Part shown: positions 9,978-22,228 of the stretch, piece after piece
How positions within the stretch are numbered: position 1 is the first letter of the stretch
Layout: every line of letters begins with the position of its first letter
Source of the DNA: Calendula officinalis
Taxonomy: Eukaryota; Streptophyta; Magnoliopsida; Asterales; Asteraceae
Direction of reading: 5' to 3'
Length of the DNA: 64,000 nucleotides
Assembly (NCBI GenBank): GCA_963853835.1
Contig: OY970829.1
Span: forward strand, 76,754,901 to 76,818,900
Made by a program: the position numbers and the translations under genes
Notes under the pieces: generated by a model
The model's input: only the letters and a program-made list of their open reading frames with translations
The model's database searches: none
Told to the model about the DNA's origin: nothing

Positions 9978-12773
9978 CTAACTCAAGTTACTACTTGTTT
10001 CATCAAGGATCATTTGTGTGGAAACACCCGATGAAAACCCTAGTTTTTGCATGATTTCTTCTAGACGTTTAACATTTGTAAGGTATAAATAACCAACCTA
10101 CATAATACATGGAAAATAATTAGGTAATTAAAGAGAAAATCAGAGTTGGCAAAATAGGTGGGTCGGGTGACATACCAAAACGGGTTAGGGTCAAAATGGG
10201 AAATTATGAATATATAAATGTTTATTTAAGAATTAAAAACTGACCAGTGTTTCTAATGATGATGCTCTGTTGTAAACAGCTACACCAGCACGTTTTTTGG
10301 TTCGTGTTTTTGAGGAAGAAATATTCTTTCCCCACCGAAGAACGTCCCTATAATAATTATACATTATTTTTAATGCAAATCAAGTAATTTTATTCTTTTT
10401 AATAGTTTCTGAGTAATGATGATGAAAATTGTGGTGAATAATTATTAATTAATCATGTTATAACTCTTGATTTCTTGAGGGTTATTCCCATTTTTATTTT
10501 TTATTTTTTTTTTAAAAACTCTTGATTTCTGGGTGAACTAAAATACTTTAAATATTAAAAATGTAGTGAATTACAAGGATGGTCCCTAAGGATTACCACA
10601 AATTTCACGTATGGTCATTTACTTTAAAAAATTACATTGGTAGTCCCTTTTTAATAGAAAATTTTAACGAACGTTAGGTTAAAGTATTGCATGTGCAAAA
10701 GGTTTCCAAAAAAATGACTACCAATAATTTTAAAGTAAAGGACCATAGGTGAAATATGGAGTTAATATTAGGGACCATCCTTGTAATTTATTCTATTAAA
10801 AATGTGGTTACATAGTGAAGAATTAAGCAAATCATAGTAAAACTGACCTTTCTTCTTCTGATAGAATTTTATCATTCACTAATTTCTGGAGCATTGCATC
10901 CTGAAACACAAAATTTTAATAAATTGCCTAAAATGAGATTAATACTGTAATTTAACATAATTAATTATAAATATAATTCAAAATGTTTAATTTTGAAGAT
11001 GTCATACTTGAGCTTCACAGCGAACAATAGCCATGACACGGTCATTATATTCTTCAATATTCAATGGCGGAAATAGAAAATGCCTTCGTGCATATAGCTA
11101 CACATATGCAAATAGGAAAAAAATTGGATTAATAATAGGCCAAAATACATTTTAGTACCCTGAACTTGGCTGATTAGGTCTTCTACTACCCTGAAATATT
11201 AAAAGTGCAACACGGTACCTGAACTTGACTAAATAGTCGATTGATTACCCTGACTCATTAATTTGATCGCGTTTTCTTACTTGACTTACTTTCGTTGGAG
11301 CTTTTGACGGACTAAAAATATACACGAAATCCACCGGTGAGATATACACGAAATACATGTAGGATCATCATTAGGACCATCATACTTGCGACCATCGATG
11401 AACGATATTGGAAGCAAATCACAAGATAAAACGCGATCAAATAAGTGAGTCAGGGTACTAAATCAACAATTTTATCAAGTACAGGGTACCATGATGCATC
11501 TTTAATAGTTCAGGGTAGTAGAAGACCTGGTCAGCCGAGTTTAGGGTACCAATATGTATTCCGACCTTAATAACATCATAATTTTCATGATTTTGCAAAA
11601 TGATTAAAGATAAACCTCGTATATACAATCTCCAATGTATGCAAGTGCTGCAGCATTGTACACTGATCTAGGTTTTTCTACTTTTGGTGCAGTTGGCATC
11701 CAGGTGTCATATCCCAGATATGTCTGTTCCAACCTCACTGCTGAAATTAGCAATTTCAACAAAAAAAACACATACAATATGTTAAATTAAACAGGTTAGT
11801 TGTGTCGATCTGTTTACGATCACTACTAGAATAATACCATAAATACTAGAAGGTCAGAGCCATAATTTTTTGAAGATATTTTGTAATCTTAAGGTATAAA
11901 AACAAACAACCGTAATATACTTAGAATTTACATGATAAATATTTAAACATAAACATAAGTCTCCATAAAATAGTAGATCAGTTTATGAAAATGAAATACA
12001 ACTAATAGTATATAATATTCATTTTTTAATTATAACTTTAAACGAGTCGGTAGGTTGGAAACCGGTTGGGAAGCTCAACCCTAACCCAACCCATTTATTA
12101 AACGGGTTAGTCGTGTCAAGTCGTTTACAACCCAAACTCATTGAGTCAACACTAACCCATTTATTTCGTGTAGGGTTGGAAATTTCCACCCTTAAAAGGC
12201 ACAAATAAATAGTTTCTTAAGAACAAATTGTGTCAAATTCTCAATTTTAATCAAACATACACATTCAATTGATAAAATCATAACACTATTCAATTGATAC
12301 AGTTAGCTAGCGAGCTACTCGAGTTCAGCTCGTCTAGTTAAACGAGCTCGAACTTAAATTAAATAGTTCATTTAGGATTGAGAGCCTAAATATATATTAA
12401 TTATATACCCCCAGCTTTCTCTAAGTCACCAAAGTGAAAATATGCTCATTAATCTGTTAAACAACAATATACACCTCTACTTATTCTGTGCACACCAGGT
12501 GTTCGACGAAATTACGCACTACAAAACACGCAGCAAAATGATACCTTGACTTCTGCTGGGAGATTTGCGACTAAGAAGAGCTGAAACCGATAACAAATTG
12601 CGATCTGTTGAGTTAGATTTTAGGGTTTGTTCGGTGTTTGAATCGGCGGGAGTGAGAGTGTTGGGTTTTTTGGGGTAAGTACGGTGGGGAGTATAAGGAA
12701 GTCTCTCTTGTGTGTCCCATGAAGCTCTAACCTTCATTGAAAATGCATGGAGAGCGGTAGCTGCAGTAGCCAT
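9978..12773 (-). CDS. Organellar mini-RNase III, RNC3/RNC4-like
   Basis: Six coding exons (12773-12545, 11740-11616, 11097-11008, 10900-10848, 10347-10245, 10097-9978) join in frame to 239 aa. Residues 1 to about 75 are Ser/Thr-rich and suit a chloroplast transit peptide. The RNase III-type domain follows: YIGDCIYE near 111-118 carries the metal-binding Asp114 and Glu118, and SSLETLVGYLYL near 196-206 carries a second acidic site at Glu198. There is no dsRNA-binding domain, as is normal for mini-III enzymes. In Arabidopsis the two related proteins, RNC3 and RNC4, act in chloroplast rRNA and intron RNA processing. The start is the first ATG of the exon and gives MATA, a common plastid-protein start. 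Introns 2 and 4 carry MITEs. The choice between RNC3 and RNC4 is not possible here, and later plants may have only one gene. Confidence 0.9.
10564..10795. mobile_element. Mutator-type MITE in RNase III intron 4
   Basis: The ends are long inverted repeats (about 26 bp) containing AATTACAAGGATGGTCCCTA. A perfect 9 bp duplication TTAAAAATG flanks the element (10555-10563 and 10796-10804), which is typical of Mutator-like elements. A related copy lies at 63269-63558 and a decayed one at about 38360-38636. Confidence 0.8.
11136..11566. mobile_element. Fold-back MITE in RNase III intron 2
   Basis: The two halves are long inverted repeats built on TAGTACCCTGAACT and TCTTCTACTACCCTGAA, so the element could fold into a long hairpin. 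A 7 bp repeat TTAATAA flanks it (11129-11135 and 11567-11573). A second copy, interrupted by other transposons, lies in the kinase gene at about 45906-47026. The superfamily is not assigned. Confidence 0.7.
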
Positions 12774-12943
12774 GGATTAAAAGCTTCGATTGTGTTTTGG
12801 GAATTCGGATGGTTGTTTTGGTTAGTTAACGGATTTTATTTTATTTGCATGTCACCTCCTCTAGTTTACGTTTTATTCAGATTGGGCACGATATTGAGAA
12901 CAACTTCTCAATACGGCCTTGTTATCATTACTAAAAAATACTA

Positions 12944-13257
12944 CTTCCTCCGATTCAAAATAAGTGATACACTTTAAGTTTTACGCTTTTTGAGGCAAAA
13001 GATTATAATGATAATTAAATTAGATTAACTGAATGATTATTGAGAAATGAGTCTCACACTTTTTAAATAAAGTAGTGTTAATGATGTTTTAAAGTAAAAG
13101 TAAATGTAAATGAATCATTTCACTTTTTTAAAGTAGATAGTTAGTGGGTGTAGGTCCCATATTTTTTACCAAATACGGTAATTTTTCAAAGTGTATCACT
13201 TATTTTGATTCATCCCAAAAAAGAAAGTGTGTATCACTTATTTTGAATCGGAGGAAG
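12944..13257. mobile_element. Stowaway-like MITE, with an adjoining partial copy
   Basis: The ends CTTCCTCCGATTCAAAATAA and inverse are flanked by TA (12942-12943, 13258-13259). Directly after it, 13260-13331 starts again with CTTCCTTGGTTTCAAAATAA and resembles the left end of a second, truncated copy. Confidence 0.8.
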
Positions 13258-13553
13258 TACTTCCTTGGTTTCAAAATAAAGGATATACTTTTTATTTCGA
13301 GATGTTTCAACATAAGTGATATATTTCGTTGATCCGCATTTGGTTCCGCATTTTGGACTCGGTCTAAATCATTTTGTTGATCCGGTTCAAATGGAAAAAA
13401 AAACATCTACATCAGTTAAAAATTCTAACTCAATAAACAATTAGATATTAACACATAGAGTTACGTTCAGGGAGGTCTTTGTTTTTTTTTTAAGTCCCAA
13501 GGAACAAATTTTAGTCATTGGATCAAAAGATCTCTTAACCACCAACATCATCA

Positions 13554-13880
13554 AATCACATGTGATTCTATAGACAACCACCACCGCCGGCGACCACCTC
13601 TGGCCGCCAGTCGCCGTTGTCCACCGCCGCCTATGGCCGGCGCAATCACATGTGATTGGATCCGCAATCACATGTGATTGCAATCAGCCAACAGTGGCGG
13701 GGGGTTGCCGGTGGTGGAGACGGTGGCCGGTAGAGGTTGGTGGTGGTGGTGGTCGGCCGTGTTGAATCATATGTGATTTAATACACATGGGGTGGTGGTG
13801 GTGGTTGGCGGTGTGTAATCACATGTAGTTTAATACACATGGGGTGATGGTGGTGTTAATATGTTGAATCACATGTGATT
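13554..13880. repeat. Palindromic minisatellite with six CACATGTG-type boxes
   Basis: The palindrome AATCACATGTGATT occurs at 13554, 13644, 13666 and 13867, with one-change versions at 13765 (AATCATATGTGATT) and 13817 (AATCACATGTAGTT). Between copies are GGTGGT runs and a repeated TTAATACACATGGGGTG. The core fits an E-box (CANNTG) bound by bHLH factors and contains CATGTG, which some NAC factors bind. It sits 290-620 bp before the membrane protein ATG. A regulatory role is inference, since it may simply be an expanded satellite. Confidence 0.7.
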
Positions 13881-14172
13881 CTGATGGTAGTGGTGATTTA
13901 GAGATTGATTGATCCAAAGATTTAAATTTATTCCTTAAGACTTTATAAATATCATGAATATGCTTGAACGTTTTAGACGTTAAGAAAATGATGCTGATAA
14001 ATATAAACTTGAACATTACTCTTGGGCCTAGCCCATAGGCCAATGGAGGCTCAATTTCTCGTCAATGAGTCGAGTTTCTTGGCATCGTGATGCATATTTG
14101 CTTGAAGAAAGTGCAGCAACAAATCGATACAGTCGACAGTGGCGACACGAAGCAAAGGAAGAAAACCACAAA

Positions 14173-15601
14173 ATGAGTAACGAAACTCCCAAGCTCTACA
14201 TACACAAACCTAAAAAAGGTATATTTATCATCATTTCAACCATTGATTTTGGATTTCCGTAATCCTAATTGTACAATTTGAATCGTTGATTTGACCGTCA
14301 AACAGCTCAGCTGAAGAAACATCTACAACAACAATCGCGTCCTACTCCGTCGCCGTCACCGTCACCGGTGTCGTCTTCATCAATCGCTAGTAAACCTACT
14401 ACGGTTGCTTCTTCATCTACGAGTGTTCCTCCGAAGGAGTCATTCGCTCGCCGTTACAGGTTTCTCTGGCCGCTTCTCCTAGCCGTTAATTTTTCCGTCG
14501 GAGGTATGAATACGATTTGAGTTTGTTAGGATCATTATTAGATTCTCTTTGTTTTAATCATTTTGTCTCCATTAATTGCACACAAGATAAATCTAGGTTT
14601 CTCGATTTGAATTTGTGTTACTATAACTTGTTATGAATTAGTTCTGATATGTGTTTTGTTTGGGCTAGTTCAGATCCCTGCATAATTGGTGCTTAATTTA
14701 ATGCTTGAACTCAATAATAGCTCGATTTGGCTGAGCTCAAGTAGCTCAATAAAATCTCAGAATCATTTTCCATTGTGTAAAATCGTATTTTGGGGGAGAT
14801 CAAGGCTATGGTGTTGTATTTGTTAAAACACAGATACTAAGAATAATAGTGTTTGGAAATCCCTGTGAGTAATCCCTGTGAGAGAAGTGATTATCTGTTC
14901 TTTCCTAGCCAAATCAAACTCATAACTAATGAATTTAATCAACTTCAATGAAAATTACATCGATGAAAAAAAAATCATGATTTGTCGGCAGGTGATATTT
15001 ATATAATAATATATATGTTGTTCATTTCAGTGGTAACAGACTAACAGCTAGCTAGACTCTAGAGAGGTTATTAACCTGAATACATTTTACTCGTATAAGT
15101 ATTGTTATTATACAAAGCTATCATTGTCTCTATGTGTATATAATTGTATAATACTTAAAAGTTTATTAGACTTTTAAACGGGCCGGGAAGGTCAACCCGA
15201 ACTCAACATGTTTATCAACCAAGTTAGCTATACCGACCCGTTTATATCCTAACCCATTTAGCCCAAACCCTAATCTCTTTTTACATTTTGTAGCTTACCT
15301 TTTTATGAGAACAAAGAAGAAAGATATCATAGAGGAAGAAGTAACCGCCATAACATCAACTCCCACATCTACCCCTACAACAGCTTTAGTTACTGCCACA
15401 TCAGCATCCCAGCCTGCTATCCTAGAACCAGTGAAAGTACTTGAACCGATACCATTGGATCAACAACACGAGCTTTTTAAGTGGATTTTGGAGGAAAAAA
15501 GGAAAATGAAGCCAAAAGATCGCGAAGAGAAGAAAAGAATTGATGAAGAAAAAGCCATTTTGAAGCAATTCATTCGATCAAAGTCCGTCCCGTCTTTGTA
15601 A
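14173..15601 (+). CDS. Small single-pass membrane protein, At1g55160-like
   Basis: Three exons (14173-14218, 14306-14503, 15294-15601) join in frame to 183 aa. The order is a basic N-terminus (MSNETPKLYIHKPKK), a Ser/Pro/Thr-rich linker, and a membrane segment near 68-88 that spans the exon 2/3 junction (FLWPLLLAVNFSVGGAYLF). A Ser/Thr/Ala-rich spacer and a charged Lys/Glu-rich C-terminal region follow (ELFKWILEEKRKMKP, then ILKQFIRSKSVPSL). From memory this matches plant proteins annotated as WAS/WASL-interacting-like (Arabidopsis At1g55160), whose function is unknown. An upstream in-frame ATG at 14065 would add 36 residues; I chose 14173 because the family starts there. The joins are supported by matching phases. 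The chance that it is a different membrane protein is modest. Confidence 0.8.
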
Positions 15602-16569
15602 CCAAAGATTGATTCTTGTTAGTTCATGAATAACATGTAGAGATGGGAAAATAACATGTAGTCTTTTAGTAATAGTGAAAATGGGCCGGGTCGGGTTGAT
15701 TTTCAGACACTCTTTTCCAGTTATTGAATTTTTAGAAATACTTGATGTTAATGTGTTGGGTGTTCAACTAAAAACATACTAGTATAGTAAGGGCAAAAAA
15801 AAGAGAAAATTGCCAAGCAGATAACAAAGATTTTGAATTTATCAATGGAGGTGTGAGTAATTTTCTCTCTGGTTAGAAGGAGAAAGTCTGGCTTATGCAC
15901 GGTTTAAGAACTGAACAGGACTGCTCGGAACGAACTGATAAAATGGTTACGGCCGGACTGAGGACTGAATCGGTGACGTCTTGGATGCTGAGAAAGTTTC
16001 TTCAGCATTTTTTGGGTTCTTTTTTGGTTTGGACTGGACCGAACTGATAACTTATTTTGCATGAAAATTAGAACCGAGAGTTTAACTGATATAGCTCGAT
16101 TCCGACTGGTTCTTGCCTTCTTGGTCCAGTTTATACATGCTTAAGAATATCCTCTCTCTCTCTCTTTTTTTTTTTTCTTTTTTTTGACAAAATTGGATTA
16201 GAAGAATTTCATTTTTTGGACAACTATAATAGTAAAAACTAAAAATTTTAGAAAATCTAAGGACTTAAGCATAGATCAATTTTGAAAAAAGTTTCCTTAT
16301 ATTTTAGAAAATTTTCACTTTTTTATGAGGGGTATGCCATATTAAATTTGGGATATTTGATTTACCAATTTTGTAATTTTCCGAAAAATTAATGAAACAT
16401 TTTAGGATGAAGTTATCTATAAATATGAAAACAAATTGGATAGCTTTTTCCTTTCGCTTCATTCTACTGTTTTAACACAATCGACACATTTTTATTGTTA
16501 GCTAGATTTGTATTTTAAGTTTCGTCCATTTTGAGTCGTTATAGATAAGTTAGAACACAAATTAACCCC

Positions 16570-16683
<114 letters not shown>

Positions 16684-17402
16684 TGGGTTAAAACTGCTAT
16701 AACTATTAATCCACATCAAGAAAACCTTGAACTAAATTCATTGAACTAATTCATGTTAAGAAAATATCAATCCATAACCTATATTATATCACAAGGATAA
16801 AGTTAATAAATAATATCACATTAAAGCAAGTTGCTAGCAAATGGGATCTGGGTATGTTCTCATACTTGTCTTGTGTATTAAAAAAGAAAAGAAATAGTGT
16901 GTGTTGTTATTAAAGTAATCTCATGTAAAATCGAAATCTTCAAGACTACAATATTTTATATTTATATAAAGTGTTGTATATCATGTATGCACCCAAAAAA
17001 ATAAAGATGAGGATACACCGCAAAAAGCTAGTCAAACCTAAGAATGTAAATATATTAAAAATATTACAGGGATTGAATCTGAAATCTCATACCAATTCAC
17101 CACCAAATTCAACTAATTCACCACCAATGTTTTTCTATCACACATTGGAATTATGATATCTATTGTTTGTGTCATACATTATCGTAACATATTGTAATGT
17201 ATACCAAAAATTTGTGAAATTTAAGGGGTCTTTTTTCAAATTTATAATAAACCAGTGACAATTGATCTGATATCTAAAATATACAAATACTTGTTTTCTT
17301 TTTTAACAGAGTGTACAAATACTTGTGTTTTATATAAATTGAAAATACATGTCTATCCCTTTTAAAGGAATAAAAAATGTCAACACTTTGGACTCGAAAT
17401 CT

Positions 17403-17613
17403 AACTATCTAATGATCGCCTAACGATACAAGCGTCTCAATTGATCTCATTGAGGTCACATGTTCGATCCTTAGATAAACATTTATCATATGGTCAGGTG
17501 AAAGTTCAAAAATGCTCACAGAAACTATTAAGTCGTTTACATTAGGAGCAAAGTTCGGCTACCCTGAATAAACCTGTCATAAAAAAATGCCTTTCTGAAA
17601 AAAGAAAAATGAA
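17403..17613 (+). mobile_element. tRNA-derived SINE with an 18 bp target duplication
   Basis: A perfect 18 bp direct repeat, ACTTTGGACTCGAAATCT, lies on both sides (17385-17402 and 17614-17631). The body has a box-A-like GCCTAACGATACAAGCG, a box-B-like ATGTTCGATCC, and an A-rich 3' tail. These together define a SINE mobilised by LINE machinery. The intact duplication suggests a fairly recent insertion. Confidence 0.85.
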
Positions 17614-17916
17614 ACTTTGGACTCGAAATCTCTCGATCATGATTTATACTTCGTAATAGACTAAAAGCAGCCCAGATATAATTAGTATCTAGCTTTTGAG
17701 CTTTTGGTTGGTCATGGAGAAATTGTATTAATATACATTAAACTAGAAATCAATCAATTGCACATATAAGAAAAGGAATTTGGCTTGTGTTGAGTGTTGA
17801 CCAAAACCTACATACAATCGATCAATCATTTTCTATCTTTTATTTGGAAGAGTAAATATTAAATAACATAAATACAATAATTTGTATATTACATGTTTGT
17901 ATTTAATAAAGATTAA

Positions 17917-18615
17917 GGTAGTGTTTGATTTAAACTTAATTGGCTTAATACAAAAGTAACTTAATACATTAAGTCTACTAAGACTTGTTTGTTTTTTGCT
18001 TAATGAAAAAATGTTGGCTTAATATGAAAAGTGGTGGAGGTGAAGGTCTCCACATTAATTCACTATTTTTACATTTTTATCCTTCCATTCATGAAAACTC
18101 ACGAACACCATTATCTCATTTTCCACTTTTTAATAGTTCATGTACGTCCCCTCTTTTAATTAATGAGATCGTAGATATTTTTCTTTAATTTCAATTGATT
18201 GTATAATTGATTTTCTGGTTTTGTAGTGTTCTCATTATGTGTTTGTTTACCATTTTTTTTTTTATAAAATGAAGACTAGAAAATATTTTGAATGAATATG
18301 GTTAGTTTATATACATAAATAGTACTCTTATTATATAAATACTTTTTAGTTATACAATTTATAAATATTTTTTAGTTATATAATCTATAATTTAGAATTT
18401 TCATCTAATGTTTTTATTTTGAGTTTATCAATTAGTCACTTTTTATTAAGTACTTTATTCTACGTAGAAGGTTAAAAATGTAATTCTTTCCTATTCAATT
18501 AGTTGATTCAGTATAATAATCAAACAATGAATTGCTATATCTAGACAGACCTCGTATATCCAGACAGACATTTTATCAATACAGCACTTAATAGGAAATA
18601 AAAACAAACAAGCCC
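17917..18615. mobile_element. PIF/Harbinger-like MITE (GTTTG family)
   Basis: TAA flanks both ends (17914-17916, 18616-18618). The inverted ends begin GGTAGTGTTTGATTT and GGGCTTGTTTGTTTT. Near the right end it has two AGACAGAC motifs, also found in the relative at 43548-44081. No transposase is visible. Confidence 0.65.
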
Positions 18616-19404
18616 TAAGTTGCGACATTTTTTTTTAAACGGCAAGTTAATAAGTTAGTGGTTCGACATATGCAGTGACATATAAACGGGCAGTATGCAT
18701 TCCTCAAACACTAATTGGAAGTAAAATTTAAAACAAGCTATATCAACATCTTTTAACCTCTATAAGTAATTTGAAAATTTTGAACTGTATAATACTCTAA
18801 ATGTGGTTGAACTTGATGATAATATCTTTGAGTATTTATGATGCAGTAAATATGTAAATGATATAAAATGTAAAAAAAGCTATAAAAATACGAAATATAT
18901 ATTATAGTAAATCAAAAGTTTCTGAAAACCTATTTTTCAACTAAATTTATCATTTTTAAGTTACAAAATCTATATAAAATATCCAAATGTCTATTTTATT
19001 TATCTATCATTTTAGAAAAAAAATAGTTTTTTTCACGCTTGACCAGTTAGTACAACCGTTTTTATGTCCAACCGCCTCATTTCAACCGAGTTATAACCAT
19101 CAATCTAACCTGCTCATTACTACTGACTACCTTCTCGTTTCTCTCAGTGGAACTGACCGTTTCATTCGAGTTTCTAAAACATAAATCCTATGTTACTATT
19201 TTAGTTTTTAGGTTAGAACCATGTTACGATGAGCTATTAGTAATACTACATTTTGCATCGGGATGAATAGTACTATTACCATTTAGAATTTTACACGTGC
19301 AATTTCATTTATGTAAATTTTGTTTTTGGATGAGCCGTTTTTGTTGACATATTGTTCTCATACAATTTACGAAACAAAGGGACTTTGTTAGTTTGTTCTA
19401 TATA

Positions 19405-19717
19405 CTTCCTCCGTATCAAAATAAGTGACACACTTTCCATTTTAGGGTGTATCAAAATAAGTGACACACTTTGAAAATTTTTCTTATTTGGTAAAAATAG
19501 TGGGACTCATACCCACTAACTATTCACTTTAATATAATGAAATTACCCTTATGCCCTTACTTTTACTTTTAAAACTCATTAATATCACTTTATTCAAGAA
19601 AAGTGGGACCCCTTCTCCACTAATTATGTACTTTAATATATTTTAACCTCTACTTTAATCTTTTACCTCAAAAAACGTGTAAGCCAATTTGTGTCACTTA
19701 TTTTGATACGGAGGAAG
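19405..19717. mobile_element. Stowaway-like MITE
   Basis: The ends CTTCCTCCGTATCAAAATAA and inverse are flanked by TA (19403-19404, 19718-19719). Internal AATAAGTGACACACTTT repeats match the copy at 1429. Confidence 0.85.
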
Positions 19718-20086
19718 TATGAAAAAGAGTTACATATTATTTAAGTTTGAGTAATTTACAAAAAACCTCTTCTTAAATTTTATCAATAATATGTCAATTG
19801 AAAAAAAAAAAAAACACCCTCTAACAGAATACAATTAACAGTGTTAATAAAGATGGAATAAAATGAATTAAATATTTCAGAACTGATTTGCGTCTACACT
19901 TTGGACAAAATAAACCAAATGTTTCAAATTACCCTTTCATTTTTATTTGATGTATATTAGATGTTAAAAAGTTAATTAGTAATTACACTTCCATAGAACT
20001 TGTATTTTGTTTTCTTAATATAACACAATCTTTTAGGTTTGTATGAATATAAATAAACAATTTTTTCAAAATAATATGAAAATTCT

Positions 20087-20118
20087 CCCGCGGCATCGCG
20101 CGGATAAAAACCTGCTAG
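20087..20118 (+). mobile_element. Helitron 3' terminus
   Basis: A GC hairpin (CCGCGGCATCGCGCGG) is followed by AAAAACCTG and CTAG at 20115-20118, then T. The matching 5' end was not located. Confidence 0.6.
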
Positions 20119-20382
20119 TTGAAAACAATAAGTGAAAAAGAAGCTCCATTTTGGGATATTTTTTTAAGGTTCATCGAAACTTCCTTTCTTATTTGTGTGA
20201 TTTCTTGTATTTACAACGCTGCATATTTAATTAAATCAGTTATAACTGAAAAAGATAAAGTATAACTATGCATAGTCTTTTTCTCATTAAGTCGATTAAG
20301 TCAAAATCAAACAACACTTAGAGATACTAAAATACGACCTTCAAATTTGGAAGTAATAAACTATAAAAAAAATTATTTTTTT

Positions 20383-20700
20383 CTGAATGACCAGTTAATA
20401 AGTTAGGTGTTCGAATCACATAGTGACATCCATAAGAGGATGTATGCCTACCCAAGCCCTTGTAGCCTAATGGTATTGGAGAGTGATTTAAGGTGTTGCA
20501 CATGACCAATAGGTCATGCGTTCAAGTCCCATTGTGGACAAAAAAAAAAGTAGATTAGGTGCCATTCAAAAAAAAAAGAGGATGTATGCCTTCTCACGAA
20601 CGCTCCACCTATGGAGAATAAACTCCACCACCTATTCACCTAAGTAAAAACCTTCAGCAAGACTCGAACCCAAGACCTTATGAAGGAAAACACTACAAGA
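20383..20700 (-). mobile_element. Older SINE-like repeat, interrupted
   Basis: On the minus strand the box-B-like GGGTTCGAGTC lies near 20665. The 3' part reads into sequence related to copies at about 18628-18690 and 41240-41430, each containing AGTTAGTGGTTCG-like DNA and GCAGTGACAT. The copy here is split at 20449 by a younger SINE. The boundaries are approximate. Confidence 0.5.
20450..20576 (+). mobile_element. Young SINE nested in an older repeat
   Basis: A perfect 15 bp duplication AGAGGATGTATGCCT flanks it (20435-20449 and 20577-20591). The body shows GTAGCCTAATGGTATTGG (box A) and GCGTTCAAGTCCC (box B), with A-rich tracts at the 3' end. Removing it restores the continuity of the surrounding repeat. 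Confidence 0.88.
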
Positions 20701-21058
20701 TTTTCTTTGATAGTCGGTTGTTCTACAACAACTGGTTTAATAAACTATAATTAATATAATTAATATGTGACTAAGAAACTCTTAATTGATATTATCAAAA
20801 TATAAAGCATTAAAATGTTTAGAAATCATTTATAAATTGTATTGCTTATAATTTTGCAACGACAAAAGAAAAGCATAAAAAGGGAGAAGCATGGAAAGGT
20901 CCGCCGAATCGATGAAATATGTGTTGGATGATGAATGATTAATTTACGTGGGTGATGATGAGTCGAATGTGTTGCCATATAGTTTTTATTTTTATTTATT
21001 TATATAAATTATTTGATTTTTTTTTTAATTTGTGATTTTATGAAGAAAAAATATAGTA

Positions 21059-21369
21059 TTTCATCCGTTTCAAAATAAGTAACACAAATTAGTTTTCACG
21101 TTTTTTAAGGTAAAAGATTGTAATGAAGATTAAATTAGATTAAATTTGATAGTTAGTGAGTGAGGGGTCCCACATATTATGATTAAAGTGAGTTTAATGA
21201 TGTTTAAAAGTAAGTAAGATTAAATGAGTAATTTCACTTTATTAAAGGAGATAGTTAGTGGGTATGTGTCCCACAATATTTTACCAAATAAAAATAATTT
21301 TAAAATATATCACTTATTTTGAAACATCCCAAGTTAAAAAATGTATCACTTATTATGAAACGTAGGAAG
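21059..21369. mobile_element. Stowaway-like MITE
   Basis: The ends TTTCATCCGTTTCAAAATAA and inverse are flanked by TA (21057-21058, 21370-21371). The ends are more diverged than in the other copies, so this is probably an older insertion. Confidence 0.75.
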
Positions 21370-21895
21370 TATAATGAGATGGTCACATGAAAGCACACTT
21401 AAACCCCACCACCCATTATGCCTACGTGGGGACTTCTTCAACCTACAAATTCTCTTTTCAACCCAATTATATACAAAATGGTCCCTTCGCTATTAGCATA
21501 ACTACACTTTTGACCACTTTACTTCTACACTATCTCTTTTGTCCCTTTAAATCAAAATACACACGTCTTATGTCTTACTCTTTTATCCGTTTATGAATAG
21601 TTGAATACCTTCTAATATGCACACTACTACTTTCTGAAAAACGAAGAATTATAATGCATAATGTCTAGTTTGTTTATGAATACGTTCTAATCATGTTCAC
21701 ACTACTTTTTGAAAACGAAGAAGAATAATGCTTAGTTTGTTTGAGTTATTGTGAGGTGAAGTCGACACCTATGGCGACAACATTTGTCGTCGCTACATAT
21801 AGCTAGATGGCAACGGGATGCTGTAATCATAGGTTTGTTCAAGATCCATTTTATTTAAAGTCTATATTGATGACATGTCGTCGAGTCATGTACGT

Positions 21896-22228
21896 CGGGA
21901 AACGAAATAATTTACCCGGACTTCTGTAAATGTATGATGTCGACATGTCGCCGAGACGGGTAGAAAAATAGTTTTAGTTTTCTTTTATTAATTATTAGTG
22001 TTGCAAGAAAAAAACAACGTTTTGTTAACACCAATCCCAACGATATGTCGTCGGTAAAGGATAATAATTAAAACGACGTCATTTTTGGTTTGGGTACGTT
22101 GCGAAATGAAATAATTTACCCGGACTTCTGAAAATGTATGTTGTCAACATGTCACCGAGACGGGTAGAAAAATATTTTTAGTTTTCTTTTATTAATTATT
22201 AGTGTTGCAAGAAAAAAGCAACATTTTG
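21896..22228 (+). repeat. Direct repeat of about 130 bp, spaced about 200 bp
   Basis: A segment with AATAATTTACCCGGACTTCT, GAGACGGGTAGAAAAATA and TTAGTGTTGCAAGAAAAAA occurs at about 21898-22022 and again at 22100-22226 with few changes. Motifs such as ATGTCGTCG recur around it. This could be the subterminal part of a CACTA-type transposon, but no CACTA-type ends could be paired. Confidence 0.7.

Larger units (their letters stand above)
12774..14172. promoter_or_regulatory. Shared upstream region of two divergent genes
   Basis: The mini-RNase III gene reads left from 12773 and the membrane protein gene reads right from 14173, so this 1.4 kb must hold both promoters. It contains a Stowaway MITE with a partial second copy, and a palindromic minisatellite at 13554-13880. 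The 300 bp next to each ATG look free of repeats. No clear TATA box was assigned. Confidence 0.6.

Noticed and set aside
14065..14172. Upstream in-frame ATG of the small membrane protein gene
   Set aside because: The family start is MSNETPKLY at 14173, and the added part is charged and unlike the family. It could still be used as an alternative start.
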